The notes under the pieces are model-generated. The model was not told where the DNA came from. It made no database searches and saw nothing but the letters and a program-made list of their open reading frames with translations. Made by a program: the position numbers and the translations under genes. From Syngnathus acus (lineage: Eukaryota > Chordata > Actinopteri > Syngnathiformes > Syngnathidae), in assembly GCF_901709675.1 (NCBI RefSeq), contig NC_051102.1:8405412-8469411 (forward strand): 64,000 bases of DNA. Reading direction: 5' to 3'. Positions 12,122 through 24,300 of this stretch are shown one piece after another. Position 1 is the first letter of the stretch, and each line of letters starts with the position of its first letter.

Positions 12122-14960
12122 AGTGCCTTACGACATAAGGTGTGTGCGCTCTATTTTTAACCGTCTAGCTTAGCGCTAAGTACATCAAAGACTTGTTTCT
12201 AATTTGTTCTTAATGTCGTGCTCCGATGAGAAGAAGTTCAATTCAAAGGTTAATTAGTAGAGACACATTAAAGACTACCATGAGGAAGTCTTTAAACGAC
12301 TTTCAAGTGTCTGTCCTAATTAAGTAGCGTTTATGTGAGCAGTTCAGTGTTTTTTTTCAATTATTTTTTTATTTTGCCATGGAAGGACGTCCAACCTCAG
12401 TGTTGTAGTGAAACTTAAAAAAAACAACTGACGATTCCGATAAGTAAATTAAAAAGCGTGGCTAAAAAAAAGGCCAGTGTGTTAAAGCTAGTCAGTAGTG
12501 TTCGAGGGGTTCTAGTCATATCGCCTTCTTGGTCTGTTGCCTTTCTAAGACATTCAAATATTTTTAACGCCTTTTTTCGTGTGCCCCCCCCCTTTTCTAG
12601 CGTTTACATTTTACTTTTCACCAATGAACATTGTGGCCTTAGAAGATCCTCAGCACGGACCTTTAAATCCATCCTTTTGACGCGAGGACATCTCACGAAG
12701 AAACCACTATCGTCGTCTTCTGTGCGGACATCAGGGAAGCGTACATGTTTTTATCTTGTTCAAATGAACCCGCGTGTGTGCGTCGGCAAAATGGTGTATT
12801 CACTAAGACCACTGATGGAAAAACACCAAAGGCGCTATCTGCATTTGAGTATTTGTAGTGCACATCACAAGCCTCTAGTATTGTTTTTAATTTTTATTTT
12901 TTGCTGCATTCTTCCCGCATGGAAGTATCGTAGTTATTAGATCCTCGCGACGTGTCGTTACTTGAAGAGTCCACATTGTTAAATACATGCATATAAATAA
13001 GCTAGCACACGCACTGCTAGAGGAGGATGTGGCTCAAGGACTTGATTTGTGATTTTACATGGAGCGTTTTGATGCTGCTGTCTGTGTTGGGTGGGTGGGT
13101 TCTCACACTCGCAGATTTGGTTCAGTATTATCAACTCTTTTGTAAGATGTTTGTGTCGTAACATTAAGACGGGCAAAATGTCCCACTAAAGTTAGGCCCA
13201 GTTGTGGTCACTTCTTGGTTTCATTCCCCAAATGTTGGCCATTAAGTCAGCACCGATCACAGACTCGAGTTCACACAGCAAGTACGGGATTAGAACCCTC
13301 AACCTCAGAACAGTGAGGCATGTGTGCTTAACCACTAAGGTATCATGCTGCCATCCCAAATTTATTTGGAGGGAAATCTTTAAAATTAAAAAAAAAAAGC
13401 ACTAAGGCTTGCCTATACATATCTTGTTGATGCAAAAGCGGTGAAGATTTTCTGGGATTTTTATTATCATTAATATTATTACCATTTGACTTTCATGAAG
13501 ATGTCGTTTTTATGAAAATATTTTAAAATGATTTAGTATTTTTTACCTTTTTTTTTTTTCAGTGAACCCCAGAAAACATGCATTTTAAATATATTAGCCA
13601 AATTCCCTGTGCATGTCATTTACTCCCTATGAACTAATTTCTAAATTTACTAACTCTTGGTCTTTATGACCATCCGTTTTGACTCATTTTGCCTTTTTGT
13701 CGAGAAAAAAGCACTTAGCCTCTTTTTATATTTATTACCTTTTTCTCCTCTGGTATGTAACAGCTAAGCATTATTTATCGCTCGAAAAAAAAAATCTCTC
13801 GTTTCATTGTGCGACAGTTGTCGATGCCCTCAAATTATGAGTAGCTGAAAAGAAATGACTAGATGGCATCACGTTAGAGTGGTTCATTCTTAGGGATAAC
13901 ATCCATGTAAACCTATCAAATAGGCACAACGTATAGACAAGCCACTATTGCAGAGATGATTAGCAGCTCTTATCATTCACGCAAAACATTTAAGCCTCTT
14001 TACGTCTACGGAAGAACAAATGCTTCATGATGCTAACAATCTCAGTACTTTGCACTGATATCTAAATATTTGCATCGAAATATAGTAAGCAGAGTTTTAA
14101 GTGTACATAAATGTATGTAGAGCACATGCAACAGCTCCGAAAGAGAACTGAGCCGCCGCCACCTCGAAACGTTTGTATATAACGACTTATTTTCTATCGG
14201 CCGTATTGGTGAGGTCGTTGCGTTGCGTCTGAGAAATTCACCTTGTAAAAGACACTGGAGTTCAATGTTGCTTGTTTGGATTACAAACACCTCACTGCTG
14301 GTATTCTCCTTATTATTTTAAGCAGTGCCTTAGCATTAAGGACTCCTATTTACTCTCTAGTCAGGATTTACGTCTTCAACGGTAAATATTTGACAGTTTT
14401 GCGCTCTGCATAACATCAAGTATTTGCTTAAAAAGTGGCCCCAAAATAGTCGTTGCCATCCACTTGCGACAATAAAGCCTTCCCTCGGGTAACAACTACG
14501 TCCCGATTGGTCGGGTGCGTCGTCCACTTGTGTAAATAAATATTATTAATTATAATGCTTTAAAGAACTGCAAAGAGACTGACAACATCCATATTTTAAT
14601 TTATTTCTGCACTTTGCTGTCAACTATCTACGTACTGGCCGGCATCAGCAGCGGTGGCAGCCGCGGCATGGACAACCTCCCAACAACACACCAGTCAAGC
14701 GTCACAATGACTGGGGCAAGGTGCTAAATGTTTTCATGCGAAAATGACTCGTACAACACAAGCTGTACTAATGCAACGCACCAAAAGAAATGTTTCGAAG
14801 CAGTGTCACGATGCTTGTTTTTTTTTTTTTTTGTGTCTGGCAGGTATATATTATTTAATCTTTTTTTTTTGTGTGTGTGAGTGTGTGTGTTATTATGTGA
14901 TGTCTATTTGAAATAAAAAAATTCCAAGGTTGGGATTGAACACCGTGTGGTGATACCTTC
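12122..14960 (+). other. atg9b 3' UTR and flank, no gene seen
   Basis: AT-rich non-coding sequence following the atg9b stop. AATAAA occurs at 14471-14476 and 14912-14917, with more overlapping copies near 14534, so the 3' UTR could be long (about 2.4 kb), though nothing here fixes the end. A GT-rich stretch lies near 14870-14890. A tRNA-derived SINE sits inside it (separate entry). The longer ORFs here, such as 12458-12940, show no recognisable protein. Confidence 0.45.
13225..13356 (-). mobile_element. tRNA-derived SINE fragment
   Basis: On the minus strand the sequence starts GGCAGCATGATACC and carries an A-box-like TTAGTGGTTAAGC (about 13326-13338) and a B-box GGTTCTAATCC (13287-13297), with spacing typical of a tRNA head. 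This module (..GTGGTTAAGC...CTCA..GGTTC..) is very common in fish genomes. The tRNA-unrelated body is eroded and its far end is uncertain. Confidence 0.65.
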
Positions 14961-17262
14961 TATATCAATAATTCAAAACAGAAATCATAATCTCAATATA
15001 GCTCTTATTCATTATACCAAAAAAGAATTAGCATTCCTATTGAATGTTGTTTTTCCAGTTTAATGTCTTAATGGCAACCTCCAGTCACACCAAAAATGAT
15101 CTTTTATGTTTAGATGAACCCTCCATGACTAATATTGTTTTATTTTTAAAGTGAATGTGTTTGTTATTAAAAATATGTCATTTGTTCCAGGTACATCATG
15201 GGTAAGTATGCCAGCTATTGTTCAGTGTATTCTAGATTTGGGCAAAATGTTTTTGTTCCAATTATACAGCAAATGTGTGTGGGGGGGTTATTTTCTTGCA
15301 AACATGGAGCATAAATGTATTCTCAACACTCTTGCACCTTGAAGAACAGTTAGAACAGAAGTAGTAGTACAAGCATACTTGATATCTGCTAGAATTTCAA
15401 GTGGGGGCCCTCATCAAGTCGGGGTCCCGGTGACCTGCTGCTGTCAATCACTAGTGTTGCTACACTAAACTATGCTAACGCAGTTAAGTCATAATTACAG
15501 TCAAGTAAATAATTGTAGGAGAAACACTTTTTAGGCCATAATTGTAGAATATCAAGCAATTAAATTGAGCCTTTTTGTAATGTGGTGCTACTGCACAAAC
15601 TAATTTATTGCGCGCCATTCATAATCTTGAAATTTGGGAATGTCCTAATCTTAGGAGCTACTGTACTCCTCAGTGGTCATTAAGAATCTGTTAGGACTGT
15701 ATTTATAAAACGTTTGGTCAGTGGTGTGGTATTGAATGACACCATGAGCAAAGTGTTATTATTTGCCCCGTGACTTGAACCTAAATGAGCGGAAGAAGAA
15801 GATGAATGGATGGATAATTATATAAAATGGGATGCATGAGCTATAATTTCTCTCACTCCATATTTGTATCTGCAGCAAAGATATCAAGGAAGAGCAGCTA
15901 TTCTAAAATGGTGCCACACAGTGAATGCCTTTCAATTCTGAATTACACCCAAATTTTCTGGAATTCACTAAATAATATTTATTTACAATATGAAATACGT
16001 ATGAAAAACAGTAGCAGTCGCCAAAAATACCTCCTGTGCTTCAAAATGTAAGCCATCAGATTCTATTAAATGAAAGCATGCATTCTGAAGTTTTCAACTT
16101 TCTGAGATTTGTTTTTAACGATTGCACAATGTTAAGTGTTGGTGTACAATCTGCTCCGCAGCAACCACGGCATGAGTGTCGGTGTGCTATCTGCTCACTA
16201 AATGACAAGAGTCTATTTTGGAAAGGACGCTGCGCCAGAATAGGCACGCCAGCTATCTGCCAGCATCATGTTGGACCTACACGGGACAAGAAAGAAAAAA
16301 TAAGTCTAGTCAAGCGCGCACCACAGGGCACTGGGGGATGCTACAGCACTCTGAATTTCCAAAGGATATTTTGGCCATTTTTGGGGGTGGAATTGGAAAA
16401 TTCTGGAGCCTTCCATGACTGACTGACCCCAGCAAAGAAGACTTAAGGTGATTCAGTTGACGTTAGCTTTAAAGGACAAAATAACTTGTACATTTTGTAT
16501 ACTAGGAGAGGATTTAGCTTTCTTTAAATTATTTTTATGCCTGTACTTAAAAAAAATCATTTAAATAGAGTTTGTTGTGCTTGCCAAGCTAGCTGGCTAG
16601 CATCAAGTTTCAATTAAGCTAGCTAAAATTCCCGCCATTCCTTCCTTTTCAGTTAAAAAACATTTTAACAACGCCAGCTGACTTTTAAAGACATATTCAC
16701 AAAATCTGTATGGAAGGAAGTGAGGTGTGTTGGCGTGAATGTCGGAGCCTTATCAAACAGCTGAAGCACCGGCGGCTTCTACAAATGGAAACGGAGCGAG
16801 ACAGCCAGGGACAGCTGAGGTTATTTTGGGCCGGCCTCGGTTGAAGGGACAGAGGCGACAAAGCCGCTAAATGTCACCCTTTGCGCATGGGGAAACACTG
16901 TTTTGACCTTCGTTGTGGAACTTATTCGTTTGTGCGCATTAAAACGACTTACTGTTGTTCTCGAGCCGAGCGGAAGCTGTCTATGTAGGAGTGGAATGAT
17001 GTGAAATGTAGAAGTCTGCCCTCTGGACTTATGTTTGTTTACATAACACCCATCAAAATGTCAATCATCTATCGATACACCTGAAAATAATATCCAACGG
17101 AGTTCTGTTCTAATGGGAATGTGACCCAAATGCGTAGGCTAGCGCCACAGTCAGTTTATGCTAACGCAGTTGTACGTAGGGCACATATAAGTGAACTTTA
17201 TTGCTGGATTCCTCTATTTTTCGTTTTGTTTCTAAAAAAGATGTCCTAATCCTTAACTGTAG
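14961..17262. other. Intergenic DNA upstream of obscurin
   Basis: No gene is recognised. A SINE-tail-like stretch (GCGGAAGAAGAAGATGAATG then GGAT units) lies at about 15789-15816. The obscurin 5' UTR exon(s) must lie somewhere here, because the coding exon opens right after an acceptor (CTGTAG at 17257-17262). The ORFs at 15827-16051 and 16036-16422 match nothing I know. Confidence 0.5.
16636..16817. promoter_or_regulatory. Possible muscle control cluster upstream of obscurin
   Basis: Three identical E-boxes CAGCTG (16675-16680, 16758-16763, 16812-16817), the form preferred by MyoD-family factors, and one MCAT/TEAD-like CATTCCT (16636-16642) fall within about 180 bp, some 450-630 bp before the obscurin start codon. 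Function is inferred from motif clustering and from obscurin being a striated-muscle gene. Confidence 0.35.
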
Positions 17263-17267
17263 GTACC

Positions 17268-18330
17268 ATGGATTTGTTTGGAGGCGCCCCCAGGTTCCTG
17301 ACCCGACCCAAAGCGTTTGCCGTGTGCATTGGCAAGGACGCCACGCTTAGCTGCACCATTGTCGGGACCCCTACCCCGCTCATCACCTGGGAGAAAGAAA
17401 AGCTCAAGCTGACATCCGGGGGCCGCTTCAAGACGGTGGAGGACGATGACGTGTACCGTCTGACCATCTATGACTTGGCGCTGGAAGACAGCGGTCAGTA
17501 CATATGCAGGGCCAAGAACAGCGTCGGGGAGGCCTACGCCGCCGTCACCCTCAAAGTGGCCCTTCCCACCGAGATAACTCCGAGGGCCCCCGTTTTCATG
17601 CTCAAGCCCACCTCGGCACGTGTGGCTTTGGGAGGCGATGCCGTGTTCCACTGCCGAGTCGTCGCTCACCCTGAAGCCAACTGTGACTGGGAGAAGGACG
17701 GCCGCTACCTGGGCGAGTCCAACCGCGTTAAGATCTTTTCCGATTGTGACAGCAGCAGCTTAAAGATCCAGAGCGTGCGTAACCTGGATAGCGGCACGTA
17801 CACCTGCAGGGCCCAGAACACTTTGGGCCGGGCACAGGCCGCTGCCACGCTGGTGGTGGACACCCAGGGTTCCCACTTGCTCTCCGTGGAGAACCACACC
17901 TCCCTCCTCTCTCACCTCCAGAAGCGTAAAGAAGAAATGAAGAAGGACATATCCGTCTTTCGGACCGAGGAAAGCGCCGCCTCGGACAAAATCACAGACG
18001 GTCTGAGTTCTCTGAGTCTGGAGCACGTTGTGAGATCATCGGTGCTGTCAAAGCTGCCCAAGGGAGTCTTCACCCGCACCTGCACCGTGACGGAGGGCAA
18101 GCACGCCAAACTAAGCTGCTTCGTGACAGGTCACCCCAAGCCTCACATCATCTGGAGGAAGGACGGAGCGAATATCAGCGAGGGCCGCCGCCACGTCATA
18201 TACGAAGATCATGCCGAGAACTTCATTCTCAAGATCCTGTACTGCAAGCAGGATGACAACGGCTTCTACACCTGCAATGCCACCAATATGGCCGGTCAGA
18301 CCTACAGTGCTGTGCTGGTAACAGTCAAGG
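17268..18330 (+). other. obscn: Obscurin exon 1: Ig1-Ig3 in a single exon
   Basis: One 1,063 nt exon encodes three Ig domains (about residues 8-95, 108-200, 265-354). A charged linker between the second and third has the basic run [12 protein letters not shown]. Ig3 includes [20 protein letters not shown], closely matching human obscurin Ig3. The exon ends in phase 1 (AAG G|GTATG). The apparent read-through beyond 18330 is intron. Confidence 0.9.
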
Positions 18331-21300
18331 GTATGTGGTATTTTACAAAAGCACCAAGCATGCCTTTTGACCCCAAGGACAACATGAGTAGCTCAAGCAG
18401 TAGCTGTAACTGTCAGTGCCCACTCATTGCGCTAAAGGTTTTTAAAATGCGTGCGGCTTGTCGCAACATGATTTAATTGTGGCTCGTATTCAGAGGGGAT
18501 GGGTAGTGTTGCATCTATTTTCTGCTGCCGTTGAGAAGTTCACAGTTGCTATGTGGGGTTGACTCTCACTTGCTCGTAGAACCCCCCCCCCCCTTTCCCC
18601 AGAGTTGAAATTACATACAAATTAATAAAAGTGGTTTGAGAATATTACCAAATGCATGCAGTCATAGCTCGATGAAGAACTTTTCCTCCTTTATCGTGCC
18701 AGAGCCAAAGGTGCCATTCAGGAGGAAGCTTGAAGATGTGGCGGTCCAGGAAAAAACATCAGCCACCATGATGTGCGAGGTGCCGCTGACCAGCAGCAAG
18801 GCCGACTGGTTTATGGAGGAAACGCGTCTAGAGCAAAACACAAAGTATCGCCTGGAGGAACAAGGCACCCTGCGCCGACTCACCATCCACAACGTGACCA
18901 CCAACGATGACGGTGTTTACATCTGCGAGATGAAGGAGGGCAGCCGCACGGTGGGCGAGCTCACCGTCCTCGGTAAGGTCGACCACTTTGGTCTTAGGTC
19001 ACCTTAAAGGAGAAGTCAAAAGTGTTTGACGTCTCCATCCAACATCTCAGGCAACATTACCAAGAAGCTTCCCCGGAGAACGGTCGTTCCCGTCAGCGAC
19101 ACCGTCATCTTCTGCGTGGAGCTGGAGCAGCCCTGTCCCGACGCCTACTGGACCCGTAACGGCGACAAGCTGAAAGCGGATTCCCGAATTTCCATCGCTT
19201 GCCTGCTCCGTCAGTACACGCTGACCATTCGGGAGTGTCAGGCGGAAGATTCGGGAGAAGTGGCCTTTGTGGCTGGAGACTGCAAGACGTCCACTCGATT
19301 CTCCGTGACCGGTGAGGAAATTTATTGCAAAGCTTCTTCTCAACATCTTTGCATCAACCTTTTTGCTCCCCAGCGGCACGGAAGCATCCTCCCGATCCCC
19401 CAGTTGACGCTGTGGTGCGAAACAAGACTGACTCATCCATCAGCCTGCAGTGGTCTCCACCGGACAGTGACCGTCCCGTGCCCATCAAGGGCTACATTGT
19501 GGAGAGAAGGAAGGTTGGCACTCAGACCTGGCAGAGGTGCAACCTGGGAGAAACCATTTTGGAAACGGAGATGACAATCTCTAACTTCACAGAAGAAGCC
19601 TCTTTCCAATTCCGTATCTCTGCCATCAATGATTTCGGTCAGAGTGACTACCTCGAGGTGCCCGGAAGCTTCTACCTTGGTAGGACATCCGGATATATTT
19701 GGCATGGTGAGGCACTATGCCACTTAACTCTCTTCCCTCCTGTTCCGTGAAGAACCAAGCGCAGACATCAGGAAAGGCCTTGTGGACAGCACCGCCGTTT
19801 CCGGCCAAGAGTTCTCCATCTCGGTGGAGCTTTCAGCCGTCTGCTCAGGCTTCTGGTCCCTAAACGGCCGCATTCTGCGAAGTGGCGGCGACTACCTGAT
19901 CACCCGCTCCAAGAACATACACACGTTGCTCATCCGAGAGGTCACCTTGGACTTGAATGGAACCGAAGTCAAGTTTGTGGGCGGAGGCTCGCAGAGTAGT
20001 TGCACCTTAGCTGTCAAGTGTAGGTTACAATGTTTGTTTACCTTTTTGTTAGTCTTGAAATAACTCCCATTGCCCTCTTTTGTGATGTAGCGCCACCTGT
20101 CCGGTTCCTCAATAAGTCAGATCAGCCACAGGTAGTGTTCTGCAGCGCCCAAGCCACGGCTCAGATGACGGCTGAGGTGTCAGATTCCGACGCACAGGTA
20201 TGTTTCAAACTTGGTCAATTTTCTTTTAATATTCTGAAAATATTTCGTACATTTTTCCCCAGGTGGTTTGGATGACAAATGGACGGGAGGTAAAGATGGG
20301 CAAGAAGTATGAATACATGACCATGGACCGCAGGAGGATCCTGAAGGTACACAACGTTACGGAAGAAGACGTGGGCGTCTATGAATGCGTTTGCGCTGAT
20401 GATAAAATGTCCATGCAACTCACTCTTAAAGGTACAACATCATTACAAATTATTTTCATTGATTGACCTTGTCAGGTAACTAATGACAATTCCACGTCAA
20501 TATCCAGATGAACCCGCCAAGTTCCTGAACAAGCCCCGAGGACCCACGGGCCTGACGTCGTCACTCAAAGGAGATCTCGAGCTGAGCTGCGAGGTTTCTC
20601 CCGCGAGCACGACGGTCGTGTGGAGAAAAGACCAGGTGGAGATCTTTGAGGACCAAAGAACGACCATCATCTCCAAAGGTACTCACAGGAAACTGATCGT
20701 GAAGAATGCCAATAAAAGCGACGAGGGTCATTACTCCTGCGAGACAGCCACCGACAAAGTCACATTCCACGTCAAGATCAAAGGTAAGCGTTTAATTTGC
20801 TTATTTTTTTATTTATAGGTTCAATAACAACATAAACCGCTTTCCTATCAGAAACTCAAGCCCAGCCTGCCTTCTCCAACAAGGAGATGGTGCAGAAGGA
20901 GGTCAAAGTGGCTCTCTCCCAAAAAGCCAATCTCACTTGCACAGTGTCGGACAGCAAGACCGAGGTCAAGTGGTACAAAGACGGCAAAGTGCTCATATCC
21001 AGTCGAAACGTTTACACCCAAGTCAAAGGCAATACTCGTCAACTGGTGATTGAAAAAGTGGAGAAGAGTGACGCTGGAGAATACACCTGCGAGACTGGAG
21101 GAGAGAAGCTGGTCTTTCAAATTATTCTGCTCGGTAGGTTATAGACGTCGAATATACTAACGGTCTAAGATCTTTCTGGATTTTCTCATTTCAACTTCTT
21201 TCAGACTCCAAAGCGGCCTTCTTTAACCAAGAAGCAGTCCAGAGGGAAGTGAAAGCCACGCTTTCCGAGAAGGCCACTCTGAGCTGTGAAGTGTTTGATT

Positions 21301-24300
21301 CAACCCGGGAGGTGAAATGGTACAAGGACGGAAAGCTGCTTGTCTCTGGTCAGACCACACACGTCGAGACAAAGGGGAAAACTCGCCGGCTGGTGATCGA
21401 TAGCGTGGAGAGGAAGGATGGCGGGGAGTACGCCTGTGAGGCCGGGACGGAGAAGCTGCTCTTCAAGATCCACGTGACTGGTAAGGGAATCAGTCTTTCA
21501 AGTGCTGAATGCGGGTGAATAGCTTCTGATTTCCCTCATCAGAACCTCCGCCAGCCTTCGTCAACAAAGAGTCTGTCCAAAAGGAGGTGAAAGCAAATCT
21601 ATCCCAAAAAGCTACCCTGAGCTGTGAGGTAGCCGACGCCAAGACAGACGTCAAATGGTCCAAGGATGGGAAGCTGCTGCTCACCAGTAAGACAATACGC
21701 GCTGAGTCCAAGGGGAAGAGTCGCCAGCTAGTCATCGATAGTGTGGACAAGAAGGATGCCGGCGAGTACGTCTGTGAAGCCGGCGCTGAAAAGTTGATCT
21801 TCAAGCTTCAGGTGGCAGGTGCAAAAAACACAAAACAGGATCTTGTGTTTTTTAGGAATTATTTTTAACCTTCTATCGTCCATGACAGCAATGAACCACC
21901 GATTCTCTCGTTTCCCTTCACAGACGTTCAAATCAAGCCGGCTTTCGCCAACACTGACTCATTCCAGAGGGAGGTGATTGCCGTCTTGTCCCAGAAAGCT
22001 CTTCTGAGCTGTGAGGTGTTTGACAGCAAAACTAGAGGTGAAATGGTACAAAGATGGCAAACCGCTGGTCTCCAGTAAGACCATACGTGCCGAGTCCAAG
22101 GGCAAGACTCGGCTCTTGGTGTTTGACAGTGTGGAGAAGAAGGATGTCGGAGAGTACAGTTGCGAAGTCGCGAGCGAGAAGCTTACATGCACGATGCAGG
22201 TGGCAGGTAAGATATGTAAAGTGGGACCTGACATTTAAGAAGAAATAACGTGTGCTGTTATTACCACAGCGCTTCAACCCAAGTCAGCCTTCTCCAACAA
22301 AGAGTCCGTCACCAAAGAGGTGAAGGCCTTTGTCGCTCAGAAAGCCACGCTGAGCTGCGAGGTGGCCGAGTCCAAAACCGATGTCAAATGGTACAAGGAC
22401 GGCAAACTGCTGTCCTCCGGCAAGATGCTTCATTTGGAGGCAAAGGGGAAAAGTCGCCAGTTGGTGATTGACACTTTGGTCAAGGAAGACGCCGGGGAGT
22501 ACGTCTGTACGGTCGCTACTGAGAAATTGTCTTTTAGGATATCCGTGGAAGGTAAGAAATACTTTGAAAGAATCATTGCGGCAAATTTAGTCATCCACAA
22601 TTTGATCCACAGACGCCCCCAGTGTCTTCTTTAACAAAGACTCGGTTCAGAAGGAGGTGACGGCCGTTTATTCCAAGAAAGCCACATTGCGCTGTGAGAT
22701 GGCCGACAGCAAAACCGAGGTGAAATGGTACAAAGACGGCAAGCCGCTCGCTTCCAGCGCGGCTCTCCGCCTGGAGACGAAAGGCAAAAGTCGGGAGTTG
22801 GTGATTGACAAAATGGACAAAAAAGATGTTGGGGAATACACGTGTGAGGCCGGATCGGAGAAGTTGATGTTTAAGCTTCGGATGGCGGGTAAATTCCTTT
22901 CAGTGGTCACATTTGCTTTGATTTCAGAACATGAGAGAACAGAAAAGCTTGTTCATCTCTGTAGATGTGCCCGCCAAGTTCCAGAAGAAGCTCGTCAAGG
23001 ACTCGTTCATCGTTCAAGCCGGCGAACACATTGTTTTGACCAGCGAGCTGAGTGCAGAAAGCAGCGGCAGCAACGTGAGCTGGTTTAAAGATGGCGCCGA
23101 GCTCATCCAGAGCACCAAGTACCGAATCAAAAAAGACGGCCTCTCTCGCACGCTCATCGTCACGTCCACTGAATCCAAAGACAGCGGTGTGTACAGCTGT
23201 CAGACCGCCGATGATAAGCTGGAGTTCAAAGTCCAGGTCAAAGGTCAGTCTGTTTTTTCCTCAACTGATGTCTCCTTTATCCGCTAATACGCCAATCTTC
23301 ATTTACAGACGCAGCTATTAAATTTGTTGTCCCGTTGAAAGCCGTCACGGTCGACTTGGGAGCCGCTTTAAATCTCACCTGTGAGTTGAACCAAGCCTCG
23401 GGTGACGTTCTTTGGCGGCGGAATGGTTCCGAGGTTAAACCCGGAGGCAGGTTCTGCATCAAGACAGACGGTGTAAAGCGAATCCTCACGGTGACCGGCG
23501 TGACTAAGGAAGATGAAGGCGAATACAGCTGTGAATGTAAAAATGACAAAACCTCCGCCAAGGTCTCCTCCATAGGTAACAGGAAATGCTGAAAATCTAT
23601 AGTAGGGAAATAATAATAATAATTGGCTTCCTTTCAGCTCCCAGATCCGTCAGACTGACTTCCAAGCTCAGCAACGTGGCGGCGATGGAGGGTAAAGACG
23701 CCATATTTAAGTGCGGCGTCACCCCGGCCGACGCACACGTCAAATGGTTCCACAACAGCGTTCCCGTCGCTCATGGCGCCAAGTATAAGATGGAGCACGG
23801 CGGCGGCAGTCACCAGCTCACCATCACCTCTGTCGGCCAGAAGGACGCGGGGGAGATCAGCGTGGACGCCGAAGGGAAAAGCTGCAAGGCGACGCTTCAA
23901 GTGCAACGTAGGGAAAACACATTCACAGTTGAAGGACTCCTCGAGTAGCATCCATTTCCACTGCTAAATAGCCGTCAATGGGAGTGAATGAGTTCAAACC
24001 ATCGCTTTGGATGTCTCGTCAGATGAGCCGGTGACATTCAAAAAGAAGCTGGAGAATCTGACGGTGGAGGAGCAGAGCGAGGCAAAGCTGGAGGTAGAGC
24101 TGAGCAAGCCGTCGGACGAAGTGCACTGGATGAAGAACAGCGTCAAGATGCAGACTTCGCCCGGCGTGGAGGTCCAAGTGGACGGCGCCAAGCAGGCGCT
24201 GGTCTTCAAGAGCGTGACTTTAGCCGACCGCGGCTTCTACTCCTGCGAAACCCTTGACGACAGAACCCAGGCTAAACTCATCGTCGAAAGTAAGATCGGA

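Noticed and set aside
12458-12940. 160-codon ORF downstream of atg9b
   Set aside because: No known motif, low-complexity codons and no splice context; it looks like chance in a 3' flank.
13225-13356. Functional tRNA gene
   Set aside because: Only A/B boxes of a SINE head are recognisable; the cloverleaf arms do not pair well and a poly-T terminator is not placed properly.
16036-16422. 128-codon ORF upstream of obscurin
   Set aside because: Unrecognised protein, no conserved motif and antisense ORFs in the same place; not supported as a gene.
18331-18476. ORF read-through after obscurin exon 1
   Set aside because: A GTATGT donor at 18331 and phase-1 join to 18703 restore the conserved Ig3-Ig4 order; the read-through is intronic.
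20852-22888. CRISPR or satellite interpretation of the regular repeats
   Set aside because: The periodicity is that of paralogous Ig exons with introns; the repeat units are coding.
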